Below, in pieces: positions 1 to 9,490 of a stretch of 64,000 bases of DNA. Made by a program: the position numbers and the translations under genes. Below the pieces are notes generated by a model. That model ran no database searches, was not told the DNA's origin, and saw nothing but the letters and a program-made list of their open reading frames with translations. Positions within the stretch are counted from its first letter, which is position 1. Each line of letters starts with the position of its first letter. This DNA comes from RH-AL1 sp965277355 (GTDB lineage: Bacteria; Pseudomonadota; Alphaproteobacteria; Rhizobiales; Beijerinckiaceae), in the NCBI GenBank assembly GCA_965277355.1, contig CBDICN010000001.1:434001-498000 (forward strand), in the 5' to 3' direction.

Positions 1-2
1 TC

Positions 3-560
3 GAGGTCCCGCTCGAAGAAGTCGGTGGCGACGATTTCAGGTTGAAGCGCGCCTACACCGAGAACTATCCGCACGCGATGGTGCCGATGCTCGAACTCGA
101 CGACGGCACGCAGATCGGCGAGGCGATGGCGATAGCCCGCTACTTCGAGGAACTGCATCCCGATCCGCCGCTGATGGGCACCGACCCCAAGGACAAGGCA
201 GTGGTGGAGATGTGGGAGAAGCGGGCCAACGAAGAGGCGATGCTGGCCGCCTCCGAGCTGTTCCGCAACACCGACCCGGCGTTCGCCGACCGCGGCCTGC
301 CGGGCTCGGCCGAGCCCATCAAGCAACTCCCCGAGCTGATCGCGCGGGGCAGGGAACGCCTGGCGCGCTTCTTCAAGAAGCTTGATCGACAGCTCGCGGA
401 GAACGAATTCGTCGCTGGCCGCCGCTACTCCATTGCCGACATTACCGCCCTGTGCGGCATCGATTTCGCGAAATGGAGCAACGTCGACATCCCGTCCGAA
501 TGTCGCCACGTTCGGCGTTGGTACGAGGCGGTTTCCGCGCGGCCGAGCGCGAAAGCGTAG
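3..560 (+). CDS. Glutathione S-transferase family protein, 5' end missing
   Basis: The reading frame is open from the window edge, so the N-terminus with the catalytic Ser/Cys/Tyr is lost. What remains is the second half of the thioredoxin-like domain, with the cis-proline region HAMVPMLELDDGT and the glutathione-binding turn (T)QIGEAMAIARYFEE. An all-helical C-terminal domain follows, with the usual late motif GRRYSIADITALCGIDFAKW (N-capping box/hydrophobic staple). Members conjugate or reduce substrates with glutathione in the cytosol. The subclass and substrate cannot be told without the N-terminus. The gene ends 66 bases before pyrB. Confidence 0.85.
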   Translation, partial: EVPLEEVGGDDFRLKRAYTENYPHAMVPMLELDDGTQIGEAMAIARYFEELHPDPPLMGTDPKDKAVVEMWEKRANEEAMLAASELFRNTDPAFADRGLPGSAEPIKQLPELIARGRERLARFFKKLDRQLAENEFVAGRRYSIADITALCGIDFAKWSNVDIPSECRHVRRWYEAVSARPSAKA

Positions 561-626
561 GCGAGGAACGCTGTCGGCAGGGAATTTTTGACTTGACGCT
601 GCCGCTGGCGGATACACGTCGCTTTG

Positions 627-1568
627 ATGACAGCCGCGCCGACCTTCAACCATCGCCACCTGCTCGGGATCGAGGGCCTCCAGATTCCCGACGTTATCGC
701 GTTGCTCGATCTTTCCGAGGAGGCGGTCGCGGTGTCGCGGCAGGTCGAGAAGAAGCGCTCGACCTTGCGCGGGCGCACCCTGATCAACCTCTTTTTCGAA
801 CCGTCCACTCGCACCCAGTCCTCGTTCGAGCTCGCCGGCAAACGGCTCGGCGCGGACGTCATGAACATGTCGGTCGCGACCTCGAGCGTGAAGAAGGGAG
901 AGACGCTGATCGACACGGCGATCACCTTGAACGCGATGCACCCCGACATCATCGTGGTCCGTCATCATCAGGCCGGCGCGGTGCATCTGCTGGCACGCAA
1001 AGTGGACTGCGCGGTCGTCAATGCCGGAGACGGGGCGCACGAGCATCCTACGCAGGCGCTCCTCGACGCGCTCACCATCCGCCGCAACAAAGGGCGCATC
1101 GAGGGGCTCGTGGTCGCGATCTGCGGCGACATCCTGCACTCGCGGGTGGCGCGGTCGAACATCATCCTCCTGTCGCTGCTCGGCGCCCGGGTGCGCGTCG
1201 TGGCACCCTCGACCCTGTTGCCGGCCGGCATCGAGACGATGAGCGTCGAGGTTCATCGCGACATGAAGCGCGGCCTTCGCGATGCCGACATCGTGATGTG
1301 CCTGCGGCTTCAGCGCGAGCGCATGCGTGGCGGCTTCGTGCCGTCGATGAGGGAGTATTTCCACTTCTACGGCCTCGACGAGGCCAAGCTCGCGATGGCC
1401 AAGCCCGACGCGCTCGTGATGCATCCGGGTCCGATGAATCGTGGCGTCGAGATAGGCTCGGCGGTCGCCGACGGCGCGCAGAGCCTGATCCGCGAGCAGG
1501 TCGAGATGGGGGTCGCCGTCCGCATGGCGGTGCTGGAAGCGCTCGCCCAGCATTTGCCCAACGCGTAG
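627..1568 (+). CDS. pyrB: Aspartate carbamoyltransferase catalytic subunit
   Basis: About 313 residues, the normal length for the catalytic chain. It condenses carbamoyl phosphate with L-aspartate in de novo pyrimidine synthesis. Visible signatures are the carbamoyl-phosphate loop FFEPSTRTQSSFE, the HHQAG and HEHPTQALLDALT motifs, CGDILHSRVARSN, and the aspartate-loop region MHPGPMNRGVE. The start is taken at ATG 627; a TTG lies one codon upstream and no clear Shine-Dalgarno sequence is visible. No regulatory pyrI gene is present in the window. The usual alphaproteobacterial partner, a pyrC-like gene, is separated from it here by an FkbH-like gene. Confidence 0.97.
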   Translation: MTAAPTFNHRHLLGIEGLQIPDVIALLDLSEEAVAVSRQVEKKRSTLRGRTLINLFFEPSTRTQSSFELAGKRLGADVMNMSVATSSVKKGETLIDTAITLNAMHPDIIVVRHHQAGAVHLLARKVDCAVVNAGDGAHEHPTQALLDALTIRRNKGRIEGLVVAICGDILHSRVARSNIILLSLLGARVRVVAPSTLLPAGIETMSVEVHRDMKRGLRDADIVMCLRLQRERMRGGFVPSMREYFHFYGLDEAKLAMAKPDALVMHPGPMNRGVEIGSAVADGAQSLIREQVEMGVAVRMAVLEALAQHLPNA

Positions 1569-1629
1569 GCGACAAGGCGGGTCTGACGACGCCAGGAGCG
1601 GCGGCCGGATCGCGGTTGAGGAAAAACAC

Positions 1630-3882
1630 TTGTTGGACGTCGAAAAAAGTCTCACGCTCGACAAGCTCGTCCGTACCCGGTGGGCCTTCGGCCCGTCGGA
1701 CGGCGAGCCGATCACCACCCGTTTCCGCTTCGGGAACGGCGGCGCCATCGAGGGCTATTCCCACCCCAACGAGGCAAGCTGGACCTTCGAGAACGGGCGG
1801 CTCGAGATCCTCTCGGCCGACGGCTCGCCGATGTGGCGCTCGGACCACCTTTTCGTGCGTCAAGGCAGCCTCCACATCGCGTTGACGGCGCCGAAGCACC
1901 CGGGCGCCTGCTTCACTTTGTACGAATGCACCGCCGACGGCCGGCTAGGCTACGGCGGCGCCACCGGCCTCTCCACGGCCGAATTCCTGTTCCCGAACGA
2001 CCTTCAGGTCACGCCAACGGCGGTGAAGCGCGTGTTGCTGGTGGGCTCGTGCCTGACCGAGCTCTACCATCGCACCTTCCAGGCGCGGTTCCCGGAGATC
2101 CAGTTCGACTACATCCTCATGCATAACGCGAGCGACGTGCCGGAAACGCCGCCGTCGCCGGTCGAAAGCTACGATTTCCAGTACCTGCAGTTTCCGCTGC
2201 GCACCGTGATCTCCGACCGGATCGTGACCCGCCTCAGGCTGAGCGACCCGAGCTTCGTCGAAGAGCTTTATGCCGACGGCTGCGCCATCATCGACGCGAT
2301 GCTCGAAGCGAGCATGGCCTACAACAAGGCGCACGGGCTCCTCGCTTTCGTCTCGACCTTCATTGTGCCGCAGGGAGACATCGTCCCCAGCATCGGCAAG
2401 CGGATGGGACCGTGCGACCTCGTCGCGCTAGTGCGCAGGCTGAACGATCACGTCGCGGTCGCCGTGCGGCGCTATCGGAATGTCTACATCTGCGACGTCG
2501 ACGCGGTGGCCTCCAGCATCGGCAAGCGCTTCTTCCTCGACGATGTGACCGGGTTCTACGCGCACGGCTCGACCTTCGGGCAGGATGGCGTCGATCTCGT
2601 GCCCGGCGCCCGCATCGAAACGGTGCCGCACATCAGCACCTTCTACGAGTCGAAGGCGGACGAATTCCTCGAGGCGGTGTTCCTCCAGGCGGTCGCGACC
2701 TACCGAACCGTGCGCCAGATCGACCAGGTGAAAGCGGTGGTGTTCGACCTCGACAACACGCTATGGCGCGGCCAAATCGCGGAAGACTATTCGCCGGAGC
2801 GCGCGCCCTGGCCGCGCGGCGGCTGGCAGATCGGCATCTGGGAGGCGATCCAGCATCTGCGCGCCAGGGGTATCCTCGTCGCGGTCTGCTCCAAGAACGA
2901 TCTCGACGTCGTGCAGCGGCACTGGGACAACGTGATCGAGCCGCCGTTTGTCAGGCTCGACGATTTCGCTAGTCTGAAGATCGACTGGAAGCCCAAGGCC
3001 GAGAACATCGAGGAGATCTGCCGAGAGTTCAACATCCTGCCGAAAAGCGTCGTCTTTGTCGACGACAACCCGGTCGAGCGGGAAGCGGTGCGTTTCGCGA
3101 TGCCGGACATCCGGACGATCGGGTCCAATCCCTATCTGACCCGCCGCATTCTCCTTTGGGCACCGGAGACGCAGGTCGCGGAGCTGACGGCCGAGACCGC
3201 TGGCCGCGAAGCCTCAATCCGCGGCGCGATCAAACGCGAGCGCAACCGCGCGCAGATGAGCCGTCAGGAGTTCCTCGCGAGCCTCGAGTGCATCGTCGCG
3301 TTTATTCCGGTCACGAGCGTCGAGCAGCCGGAATTCGCGCGCGTGCTGGAGCTGACCAACAAGACGAACCAGTTCAACACGACCGGCAAGCGCTGGACGA
3401 TGGGCGAGACGAGCGCCTTCATGGCCGGGGGCGGCTCGATCCTCGCTTTCCGCGTCATGGACAAGTTCTCGGATTACGGGCTCGTCGGCGTACTCTACGT
3501 CAAGGACGGGGTCATCGTGCAATATGTGATGAGCTGCCGGGTCTTGGGGATGGACGTCGAGGTCGCAGCGCTGGCGCGCGTCGCGAGCCTCGTGCGTGCG
3601 GACGCAGATCGGGAGATCACGGCGGAGCTGCTGGAGACGGCGGCGAACGGACCCTGCCGCGACGTCTTCTCGAGGGCTGGCTTCGAGGAGATCGCCTGCG
3701 CCGGCGAGCGGCGGCGCTTCCGCTTGGCGAGCGGAAAGCGGCTGTCCCCGCCGGGCCATATTCGTATGATGCCGACCGGCTCTCGCGAGGAGATGCCGGC
3801 GAAATCCCGGGGTTCGACCGCGTACGATTTCCGCAAATGGCTCCGAACGATGGGTCGGGCGCCGTACGAAGAGAAGCGATGA
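1630..3882 (+). CDS. FkbH-like HAD-IIIC family protein with N-terminal beta domain
   Basis: 750 residues. Start is TTG 1630, supported by GAGGA at 1618-1622; no ATG fits. Regions in order: about residues 1-120, a domain rich in W/F/G (GYSHPNEASW, LEILSADG) of the kind seen beside rhizobial glycan enzymes; about 130-360, an SGNH-like segment with LLVGSCLTELYHRTF; about 375-520, a HAD-IIIC domain with VVFDLDNTLWRG (nucleophile Asp), CSKND and VFVDDNPVERE; then a GNAT-like part with LTNKTNQFNTTGKRW. In polyketide systems FkbH loads glyceryl units from 1,3-bisphosphoglycerate onto a carrier protein. Here no carrier protein or PKS is nearby, so the substrate is unknown. It sits between pyrB and a pyrC homologue. 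Confidence 0.8.
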   Translation: MLDVEKSLTLDKLVRTRWAFGPSDGEPITTRFRFGNGGAIEGYSHPNEASWTFENGRLEILSADGSPMWRSDHLFVRQGSLHIALTAPKHPGACFTLYECTADGRLGYGGATGLSTAEFLFPNDLQVTPTAVKRVLLVGSCLTELYHRTFQARFPEIQFDYILMHNASDVPETPPSPVESYDFQYLQFPLRTVISDRIVTRLRLSDPSFVEELYADGCAIIDAMLEASMAYNKAHGLLAFVSTFIVPQGDIVPSIGKRMGPCDLVALVRRLNDHVAVAVRRYRNVYICDVDAVASSIGKRFFLDDVTGFYAHGSTFGQDGVDLVPGARIETVPHISTFYESKADEFLEAVFLQAVATYRTVRQIDQVKAVVFDLDNTLWRGQIAEDYSPERAPWPRGGWQIGIWEAIQHLRARGILVAVCSKNDLDVVQRHWDNVIEPPFVRLDDFASLKIDWKPKAENIEEICREFNILPKSVVFVDDNPVEREAVRFAMPDIRTIGSNPYLTRRILLWAPETQVAELTAETAGREASIRGAIKRERNRAQMSRQEFLASLECIVAFIPVTSVEQPEFARVLELTNKTNQFNTTGKRWTMGETSAFMAGGGSILAFRVMDKFSDYGLVGVLYVKDGVIVQYVMSCRVLGMDVEVAALARVASLVRADADREITAELLETAANGPCRDVFSRAGFEEIACAGERRRFRLASGKRLSPPGHIRMMPTGSREEMPAKSRGSTAYDFRKWLRTMGRAPYEEKR

Positions 3883-3925
3883 AGACAGCGCGCCTCAAAC
3901 TCTCGATCCGCGGCCGGGCAAGCCG

Positions 3926-5236
3926 ATGATCCAGTCGACGGCTTCTTCCGGCGCGCTCGCGCTCGTCAACGCCCGCCTGGTCGATCCCGTCGCCGGAACG
4001 GAGACGCAAGGGGGCGTGCTGATCGAGCAGGGCTACATTCGGCAGGTTGGGTCGAACGTTACCGCATCAAGCCTGCCGGGGCAGGTGCGCACCATCGACT
4101 GCCGCGGCGATGTCGTCGCGCCGGGTCTCATCGACATGCACGCCTTCGTCGGCGAGCCGGGCGCCGAGTACCGCGAGACGATCGCTACCGTCACGGCGGC
4201 GGCGGCGGTCGGCGGCGTCACCTCCATCCTGGCGCTCCCCAATACCAAGCCGCCCGTCGACGATCCGGCCGTCGTCGACTTCCTGCTGCGGCGCGCACGC
4301 GACACAGGTCGCGTCCGCATCCTGCCATCGGCCGCGATCACCAAGGGACTGCGCGGCCAGGATCTGGCCGAGATCGGCCTCCTGCTGCAGGCTGGCGCGA
4401 TCGCCTTCTCGGAAGGCTCGCGCTCGATCGCAAACGCGCTGATCCTGCGTCGCGCGATGGTCTACGCGCGCGACTTCGATGCGCTCATCATTCACTATGC
4501 CGAGGATGCCGATCTCGTCGGCGACGGCGTGATGAACGAGGGTGCCTTCGCTTCCCGGCTCGGCCTGCTCGGCGTCCCGCGTGAGGCGGAGACGATCATC
4601 CTCGAACGTGACATGCGCCTGGTGGCGCTAACGGGCGCACGCTACCACGCTGCGCTGGTGACGACGGCGGATTCGCTCGCGATCATCGCCGAGGCGAAGA
4701 AGCGCGGGCTACCGGTGACCTGCGCCACTTCGGTTAATCATCTCACGTTGAACGAGAACGACATCGGCGACTACCGGACCTTCCTCAAGCTCGCGCCGCC
4801 GCTTCGCAACGAGGAGGATCGGCGCGCCCTGGTCCAAGGCGTCGCCTCCGGTCTCATCGACGCGATCGTCTCCGACCACAATCCACAGGACGTCGAAGTT
4901 AAGCGGCTGCCGTTCGCGGAGGCGGAGGCGGGCGCGATCGGCATCGAGACCATGCTACCTGCGGCGTTGCGGCTCGTCGCCTCCGGCGACCTGACGCTTT
5001 CGCGTCTGCTGAGAGCGCTGTCGAGCCGCCCGGCCGAGATCCTGCGGGTGCCGCAGGGCCGCCTCGACGCCGGCGCGCCGGCCGACCTCATCCGGCTCGA
5101 TCCCGACGAGCCCTTCGTCGTGGATCCGCTGCGGCTGCGCTCACGATGCAAGAACACACCCTTCGACGGCGCCCGCATGCAGGGCAGGGTGAAGCTGACC
5201 TTGGTGGCGGGCGAGCCGGTGTTCGAGGCGCGCTAG
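3926..5236 (+). CDS. Dihydroorotase homologue with degenerate metal site
   Basis: 436 residues of the amidohydrolase fold with high overall similarity to class I dihydroorotase (APGLIDMH, AAAVGGVTSILALPNTKPPVDD, late ASGLIDAIVSDHNPQD). Catalytic dihydroorotases carry D-x-H-x-H-x-R-x-P-G in the first strand. Here the segment is DMHAFVGEPG, so the second histidine and the substrate arginine are missing. The later HH pair is NH (SVNHL), and the TDHAPH-type box is SDHNPQ. This matches non-catalytic PyrC' proteins, which in Pseudomonas stabilise aspartate carbamoyltransferase. I infer a structural PyrB partner with a true pyrC elsewhere. Annotation pipelines would call it pyrC. Confidence 0.85.
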   Translation: MIQSTASSGALALVNARLVDPVAGTETQGGVLIEQGYIRQVGSNVTASSLPGQVRTIDCRGDVVAPGLIDMHAFVGEPGAEYRETIATVTAAAAVGGVTSILALPNTKPPVDDPAVVDFLLRRARDTGRVRILPSAAITKGLRGQDLAEIGLLLQAGAIAFSEGSRSIANALILRRAMVYARDFDALIIHYAEDADLVGDGVMNEGAFASRLGLLGVPREAETIILERDMRLVALTGARYHAALVTTADSLAIIAEAKKRGLPVTCATSVNHLTLNENDIGDYRTFLKLAPPLRNEEDRRALVQGVASGLIDAIVSDHNPQDVEVKRLPFAEAEAGAIGIETMLPAALRLVASGDLTLSRLLRALSSRPAEILRVPQGRLDAGAPADLIRLDPDEPFVVDPLRLRSRCKNTPFDGARMQGRVKLTLVAGEPVFEAR

Positions 5237-5281
5237 CCCAGGCGTTTCGCGTGAGCTCGACAAGCGATCGCGATCGGCTGC

Positions 5282-5752
5282 CTACAGCGCCTTGACAGCC
5301 GCCAGCACCTCGTCGACGTGGCCGGGTACCTTCACCTTCGGCCAGATCCTGGCGATCTTGCCGGCCTTGTCGATGAGCACGGTGGTACGCTCGACACCCA
5401 TGTATTTGCGCCCGTACATCGATTTCTCGACCCATACGCCATAGGCCTCCAAGGTCGCCTTCTCCTCGTCCGAGGCGAGCGGGATATGCAGATCGTGCTT
5501 GGTGCGGAACTTATTGTGGCTCTTCACGGAATCCGGCGACATGCCGAGGATCGCCGCGCCGGCTTTCCCAAAATCCTTGGCCTTGGCGTTGAAGGCGATC
5601 GCCTCGGCGGTGCATCCGGAGGTGTCGTCCTTTGGGTAGAAGTACAGGACCACCGCCTTTCCCGCGAACGAGCCCAGGGCGATGGTCTGGCCGCCATGGT
5701 CGGGCAGTAAGAAATCGGGAGCGGCATCGCCCTCCGCGAGCTTGTGAGCCAT
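5282..5752 (-). CDS. bcp: Thioredoxin-dependent peroxiredoxin, BCP/PrxQ type
   Basis: 156 residues, typical of the family. It reduces hydrogen and organic peroxides in the cytosol. The active-site segment reads FYPKDDTSGCTAEA, which gives the peroxidatic Cys. The position five residues later, where many members carry the resolving Cys (GCTxEAC), is not Cys, and there is no other cysteine in the protein. It is therefore a 1-Cys form needing an external thiol. Start ATG 5752 gives MAHKLAEGDAAPDF, the normal N-terminus. It is divergent from the AsmA-like gene. Confidence 0.93.
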   Translation of the reverse strand: MAHKLAEGDAAPDFLLPDHGGQTIALGSFAGKAVVLYFYPKDDTSGCTAEAIAFNAKAKDFGKAGAAILGMSPDSVKSHNKFRTKHDLHIPLASDEEKATLEAYGVWVEKSMYGRKYMGVERTTVLIDKAGKIARIWPKVKVPGHVDEVLAAVKAL

Positions 5753-5960
5753 GTCGCCTTCCTTTCGACCAATAAAAACGGGACAGTCGCCGTCAGTCGG
5801 ATTTGCCTTGCGCCGACCGTTCTGCCGTGCGGCGATCCCATCGGCGTTGCTTTCGCCGCCGCAGTCAACCTCACAGGGGCTCCTTCCGTTTGGCCGATTC
5901 GAGAGTTTCGACGAGAACCGCCCGAAGTGGAGCTGTGACCCGCGCGGTGAGACGCGACCC

Positions 5961-8900
5961 GTGAGGCGTCGCCGCAATGGCCGCCAGCGCAGCGTCGGGC
6001 ATTCGATTCTCAAACTGACGGGCGGCCTCGTCATTCTGGTCGTCCTTGCCGCCGGAGCCCTCGCGGTCAGGCTCGGCAACGGGCCGATCGCCGTCGAAGG
6101 GGTCGGTCGCAAGATCGAGGCAGGTCTTCACGATAAATTCGGGAACGGGCTTCGCTTCTCGATCGGCGCGACGGCCCTCGTCCACCACGGTTTCGGGCCG
6201 GCGCTGGCGATCGACGGATTGTCGGTGAGTGCGCCAGACGGTCAGCCGATCCTTACCGCGCCCAAGGCCGAGGTGTCGGTGGACACGTTGTCCCTTCTCG
6301 TCGGGAAAATCGTGCCCAAGCGGCTCGAGGTGTTTGACGTGACATTACGGCTCGCCGTTCTGAAGAATGGCAATCTGGCCGTCGAGGCGGGCGGCGGCAG
6401 CAAACCGCTGTTCGAGATCGGAGGCAGTCCGGGCGCATCGGCATCCCCCGCGGCGGCGCCGATCCCAGCCGAGCCTCCGACTATAGGCAACGCGGCGAAC
6501 CCCGATCCGCCCGAGCCTCCGCGTCGGGCCGCGGTAATGCGCGAGGCCGCCGCCGGCATCCTGCGCTTCCTTGATCTCCTGACCGATCCCGGCAGCGCGA
6601 TCGCCGCTGTTGACAGGCTCGGCATAGCGCGCGGCACGCTCGTCATCGAGGATCGGGAGACCGAGGCCAGGACGGTCTACAAGGATCTCGAACTCTCCTT
6701 TGACCGGCGGCGTGGGGCCATGACGTTCGGGCTGTCGGCCCGGGGTCCCGATCGGCGCTGGTCGATCGTCGCCGTCGCTAGCGGCGCGCCGAAGTCCAAC
6801 CGGCACTTCAAACTGGCGGTCGACAATCTCTCGGTCGACGAGCTCCAGCTCGCCGCCGGCACGCGCTCGCTTGGCGTCGACACGGACATGCCGATCGACG
6901 TGAAGCTCGATGTCGGGCTCAAGTCGGATGACACGCTGGCGGAGGCGAAAGGGGGCTTTCATCTCGGCCCAGGCTATATCCGCAACGACGATCCCGATAT
7001 GGAGCCATTGCTCATCAGCTCGCTGCAGGGCGGTTTCCATTGGGATGGGGCGCATCGGCGCGTTGTGGTCGAACAAACCCGTTTGATCGAGAGGGGAAGC
7101 CATTTCACGGTCGGCGGCGAGGTCGTCCCACCGCTTGACGGAAGCGAGGCCTGGGCGGTCAATCTCGGGCTCATCGAGCCGGGGCTGCTCGCGCCGGACC
7201 GCAAGGGACAGCAGCCGGTCCCGATCATGAGCGGCGATTTCAAGGGCATGCTGCTCGTGGATCAGAAGCGGTTTCGCATCGATCGCTTTGCCTTCAAGGC
7301 CGCCGAAGGTGGCATGGCGATGGCAGCGGACATCGACTGGATCAAAGGTCCGCACATCAGGCTCGGCGCCTCGATCGATCCTACGCCGGTGCGCGTTGCA
7401 GAGCGGGTCTGGCCGAACATGATCGCCGCGCCTGTGCGGGCCTGGATCCTCAACAATTTCGAAAGCGGAACGCTGCAAAGCGGGACCATCCAAGTCGATT
7501 TCGACGGCGAAGCCCTGAAGCGCATGCGGGCTGATCGCGCACCCTCGGATCGATCCGTCTCGCTCGACTTCGCCGTCACCGGCGGCCGGGTCGCCTTCCT
7601 CGACGGCGTGCCGCCGCTGGAGGATGTCGCGGGCGTCGGTCACATCACGGGGCGTACGACGCACTTTGCGGTTAACTCCGCCAAGATCCTCGCGCACGGC
7701 AAGACGATCACCGTCGATGGCGGCTCGCTCGTTGTGCAGAACGCCAACAAGCATCCTGTCGCCGCAGTAATCTCGGCCCACCTAAACGGGAGCGTCGAGG
7801 CGGTCACCGACATCCTTTCGCGCGATGCGCTGAAACCCTACGCCTCGATACCGCTCGACCCCACGACCCTGCACGGCCAAGTCGATGGCAGGCTCGAAGA
7901 CACTCTCCTGCTCGGCGGTCCGACGAAGACGGACGGGGTCCTCAAGGTGAATGCGAAGATCACCAACTTCACCGCCGAGCACCTCATCGGCAAGGAGAGC
8001 CTCGATAACGGGACGCTCAACATCGTCGTCGACGACGGAGCGTTGAAGGCGACCGGCCAGGGCCGCTTCTTCGGCGGACCCGCGACCTTCGATGTTACCC
8101 GTGTCGGCACCATAGCGCCGCCGAACGCCTCCATCGCCCTCACCCTCGATGATGCGGCGCGCGCCAAGGTCGGGCTTTCTGCCATTCCCGGCGTGACAGG
8201 TCCGATGACGGCCCATGTGACGGCGGCTCTCGGCAATCTTGACAAGATCCGAGCCCAAGTCGAACTCGACCTAACGAAGACGAACATCTCGGCCGCCTAT
8301 CTCGGGCTCTCCAAACCGGCCGGACGAGCGGCCAAGGTTAGCTTCACGGCGCTGTCCAACAATGATCGGCTGCAGATCGACGCGCTCAATGTCGACGTCG
8401 GATCACTTCAAGCCCGTGGCATGATCGAGCTCGGCCCCAACAACGGCTTCCAGGCGGCCCGCCTGTCGTCCCTCAAGGTCTCGCCCGGCGACGACATGAA
8501 GCTCGACGTCACCAAAACCGACGACGTCCTCAAGCTGACGATCCGCGGATCGACAATCGACGCGCGTCCCTTCCTCAAGGCGCTCACCTCGAGTCCGGGT
8601 GACAATTCCGCGATGCAGCGGAACGCCAAGGCCGAGAAGCGCGAGGTCGACGGCTTCAAGGGCTTCGACGTCGACCTCAAGTCCGGCATCCTCACCGGGT
8701 TCAACAAGGAGGTGATGAGCGGCGTCGACTTGAAGCTGTCGAAACGCGGCGGCCAGATCCGGCAGTTCAATGTGCAAGGCCGCTTTGGGCGCTATTACGT
8801 GTCTGGCTCGATGGGCGCGAGCCAAAAGATCAAGATCGCCGCCTACGATGCCGGCGCTTTGGTGTCGTTCGTCGACCTCTACAAGCATATGGAGGGGGGC

Positions 8901-9458
8901 CAGCTCGACGCCGTGATGCAGATGGACGAGGACACGCTTTCCGGCAATCTTGAGATCCAGAATTTCGTGCTGCGTGACGAGCCGGCGATTCGGCGCCTCG
9001 TTGCCCAGAGCACGGAGCTCAGCGCACCGGGTCAGGATGCCGCGGCGGCAAAACGGATCAACGCCGGCGCCGTGGACTTCAAACGGCTGAAGGTCAACTT
9101 CAACCGCGAGGGCAGCCGGCTCGATCTTCGCGACGCCACCATGTACGGACCCGAGATCGGACTATCCGTCGATGGATGGCTCGACTATTCGCACGATCGT
9201 GTCGCGATGAACGGCACCTTCGTCCCGGTCTTCGCCCTGAACAATCTCTTCGCGCAGATTCCGGTGCTCGGCGCGTTCCTCGGCGGCAAGTCGAACGAGG
9301 GTCTGCTCGCGATCACCTTCCGGATCTCGGGAACGACCAGCTCTCCGACGCTGAGCATCAACCCGCTTTCGGCGGTGACGCCCGGCTTCCTCCGCAACAT
9401 CTTCGGCGGCATCGTCGACACTCCGCTTCCCGCTCCGCCGGGTGCCGCGTCGCGGTGA
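5961..9458 (+). CDS. AsmA-like / DUF3971 envelope protein (YhdP-type)
   Basis: About 1165 residues. One N-terminal membrane anchor (GGLVILVVLAAGALAVRLG) follows an Arg-rich start; the rest is long beta-rich periplasmic sequence. DUF3971-like features lie in the middle and an AsmA-type end (GWLDYSHDRVAMNGTFVP, then PGFLRNIFGG) is present. Members of the AsmA/YhdP/TamB group form long hydrophobic grooves and are implicated in phospholipid transfer to the outer membrane. The start is uncertain: the frame is open back to 5751, and GTG 5961 is chosen because it places the charged residues just before the membrane segment. It stands alone, convergent with lipB. Confidence 0.8.
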   Translation: MRRRRNGRQRSVGHSILKLTGGLVILVVLAAGALAVRLGNGPIAVEGVGRKIEAGLHDKFGNGLRFSIGATALVHHGFGPALAIDGLSVSAPDGQPILTAPKAEVSVDTLSLLVGKIVPKRLEVFDVTLRLAVLKNGNLAVEAGGGSKPLFEIGGSPGASASPAAAPIPAEPPTIGNAANPDPPEPPRRAAVMREAAAGILRFLDLLTDPGSAIAAVDRLGIARGTLVIEDRETEARTVYKDLELSFDRRRGAMTFGLSARGPDRRWSIVAVASGAPKSNRHFKLAVDNLSVDELQLAAGTRSLGVDTDMPIDVKLDVGLKSDDTLAEAKGGFHLGPGYIRNDDPDMEPLLISSLQGGFHWDGAHRRVVVEQTRLIERGSHFTVGGEVVPPLDGSEAWAVNLGLIEPGLLAPDRKGQQPVPIMSGDFKGMLLVDQKRFRIDRFAFKAAEGGMAMAADIDWIKGPHIRLGASIDPTPVRVAERVWPNMIAAPVRAWILNNFESGTLQSGTIQVDFDGEALKRMRADRAPSDRSVSLDFAVTGGRVAFLDGVPPLEDVAGVGHITGRTTHFAVNSAKILAHGKTITVDGGSLVVQNANKHPVAAVISAHLNGSVEAVTDILSRDALKPYASIPLDPTTLHGQVDGRLEDTLLLGGPTKTDGVLKVNAKITNFTAEHLIGKESLDNGTLNIVVDDGALKATGQGRFFGGPATFDVTRVGTIAPPNASIALTLDDAARAKVGLSAIPGVTGPMTAHVTAALGNLDKIRAQVELDLTKTNISAAYLGLSKPAGRAAKVSFTALSNNDRLQIDALNVDVGSLQARGMIELGPNNGFQAARLSSLKVSPGDDMKLDVTKTDDVLKLTIRGSTIDARPFLKALTSSPGDNSAMQRNAKAEKREVDGFKGFDVDLKSGILTGFNKEVMSGVDLKLSKRGGQIRQFNVQGRFGRYYVSGSMGASQKIKIAAYDAGALVSFVDLYKHMEGGQLDAVMQMDEDTLSGNLEIQNFVLRDEPAIRRLVAQSTELSAPGQDAAAAKRINAGAVDFKRLKVNFNREGSRLDLRDATMYGPEIGLSVDGWLDYSHDRVAMNGTFVPVFALNNLFAQIPVLGAFLGGKSNEGLLAITFRISGTTSSPTLSINPLSAVTPGFLRNIFGGIVDTPLPAPPGAASR

Positions 9459-9490
9459 TGGTCTCGGCGGCTTGAGGCGGATGCGGGCGC

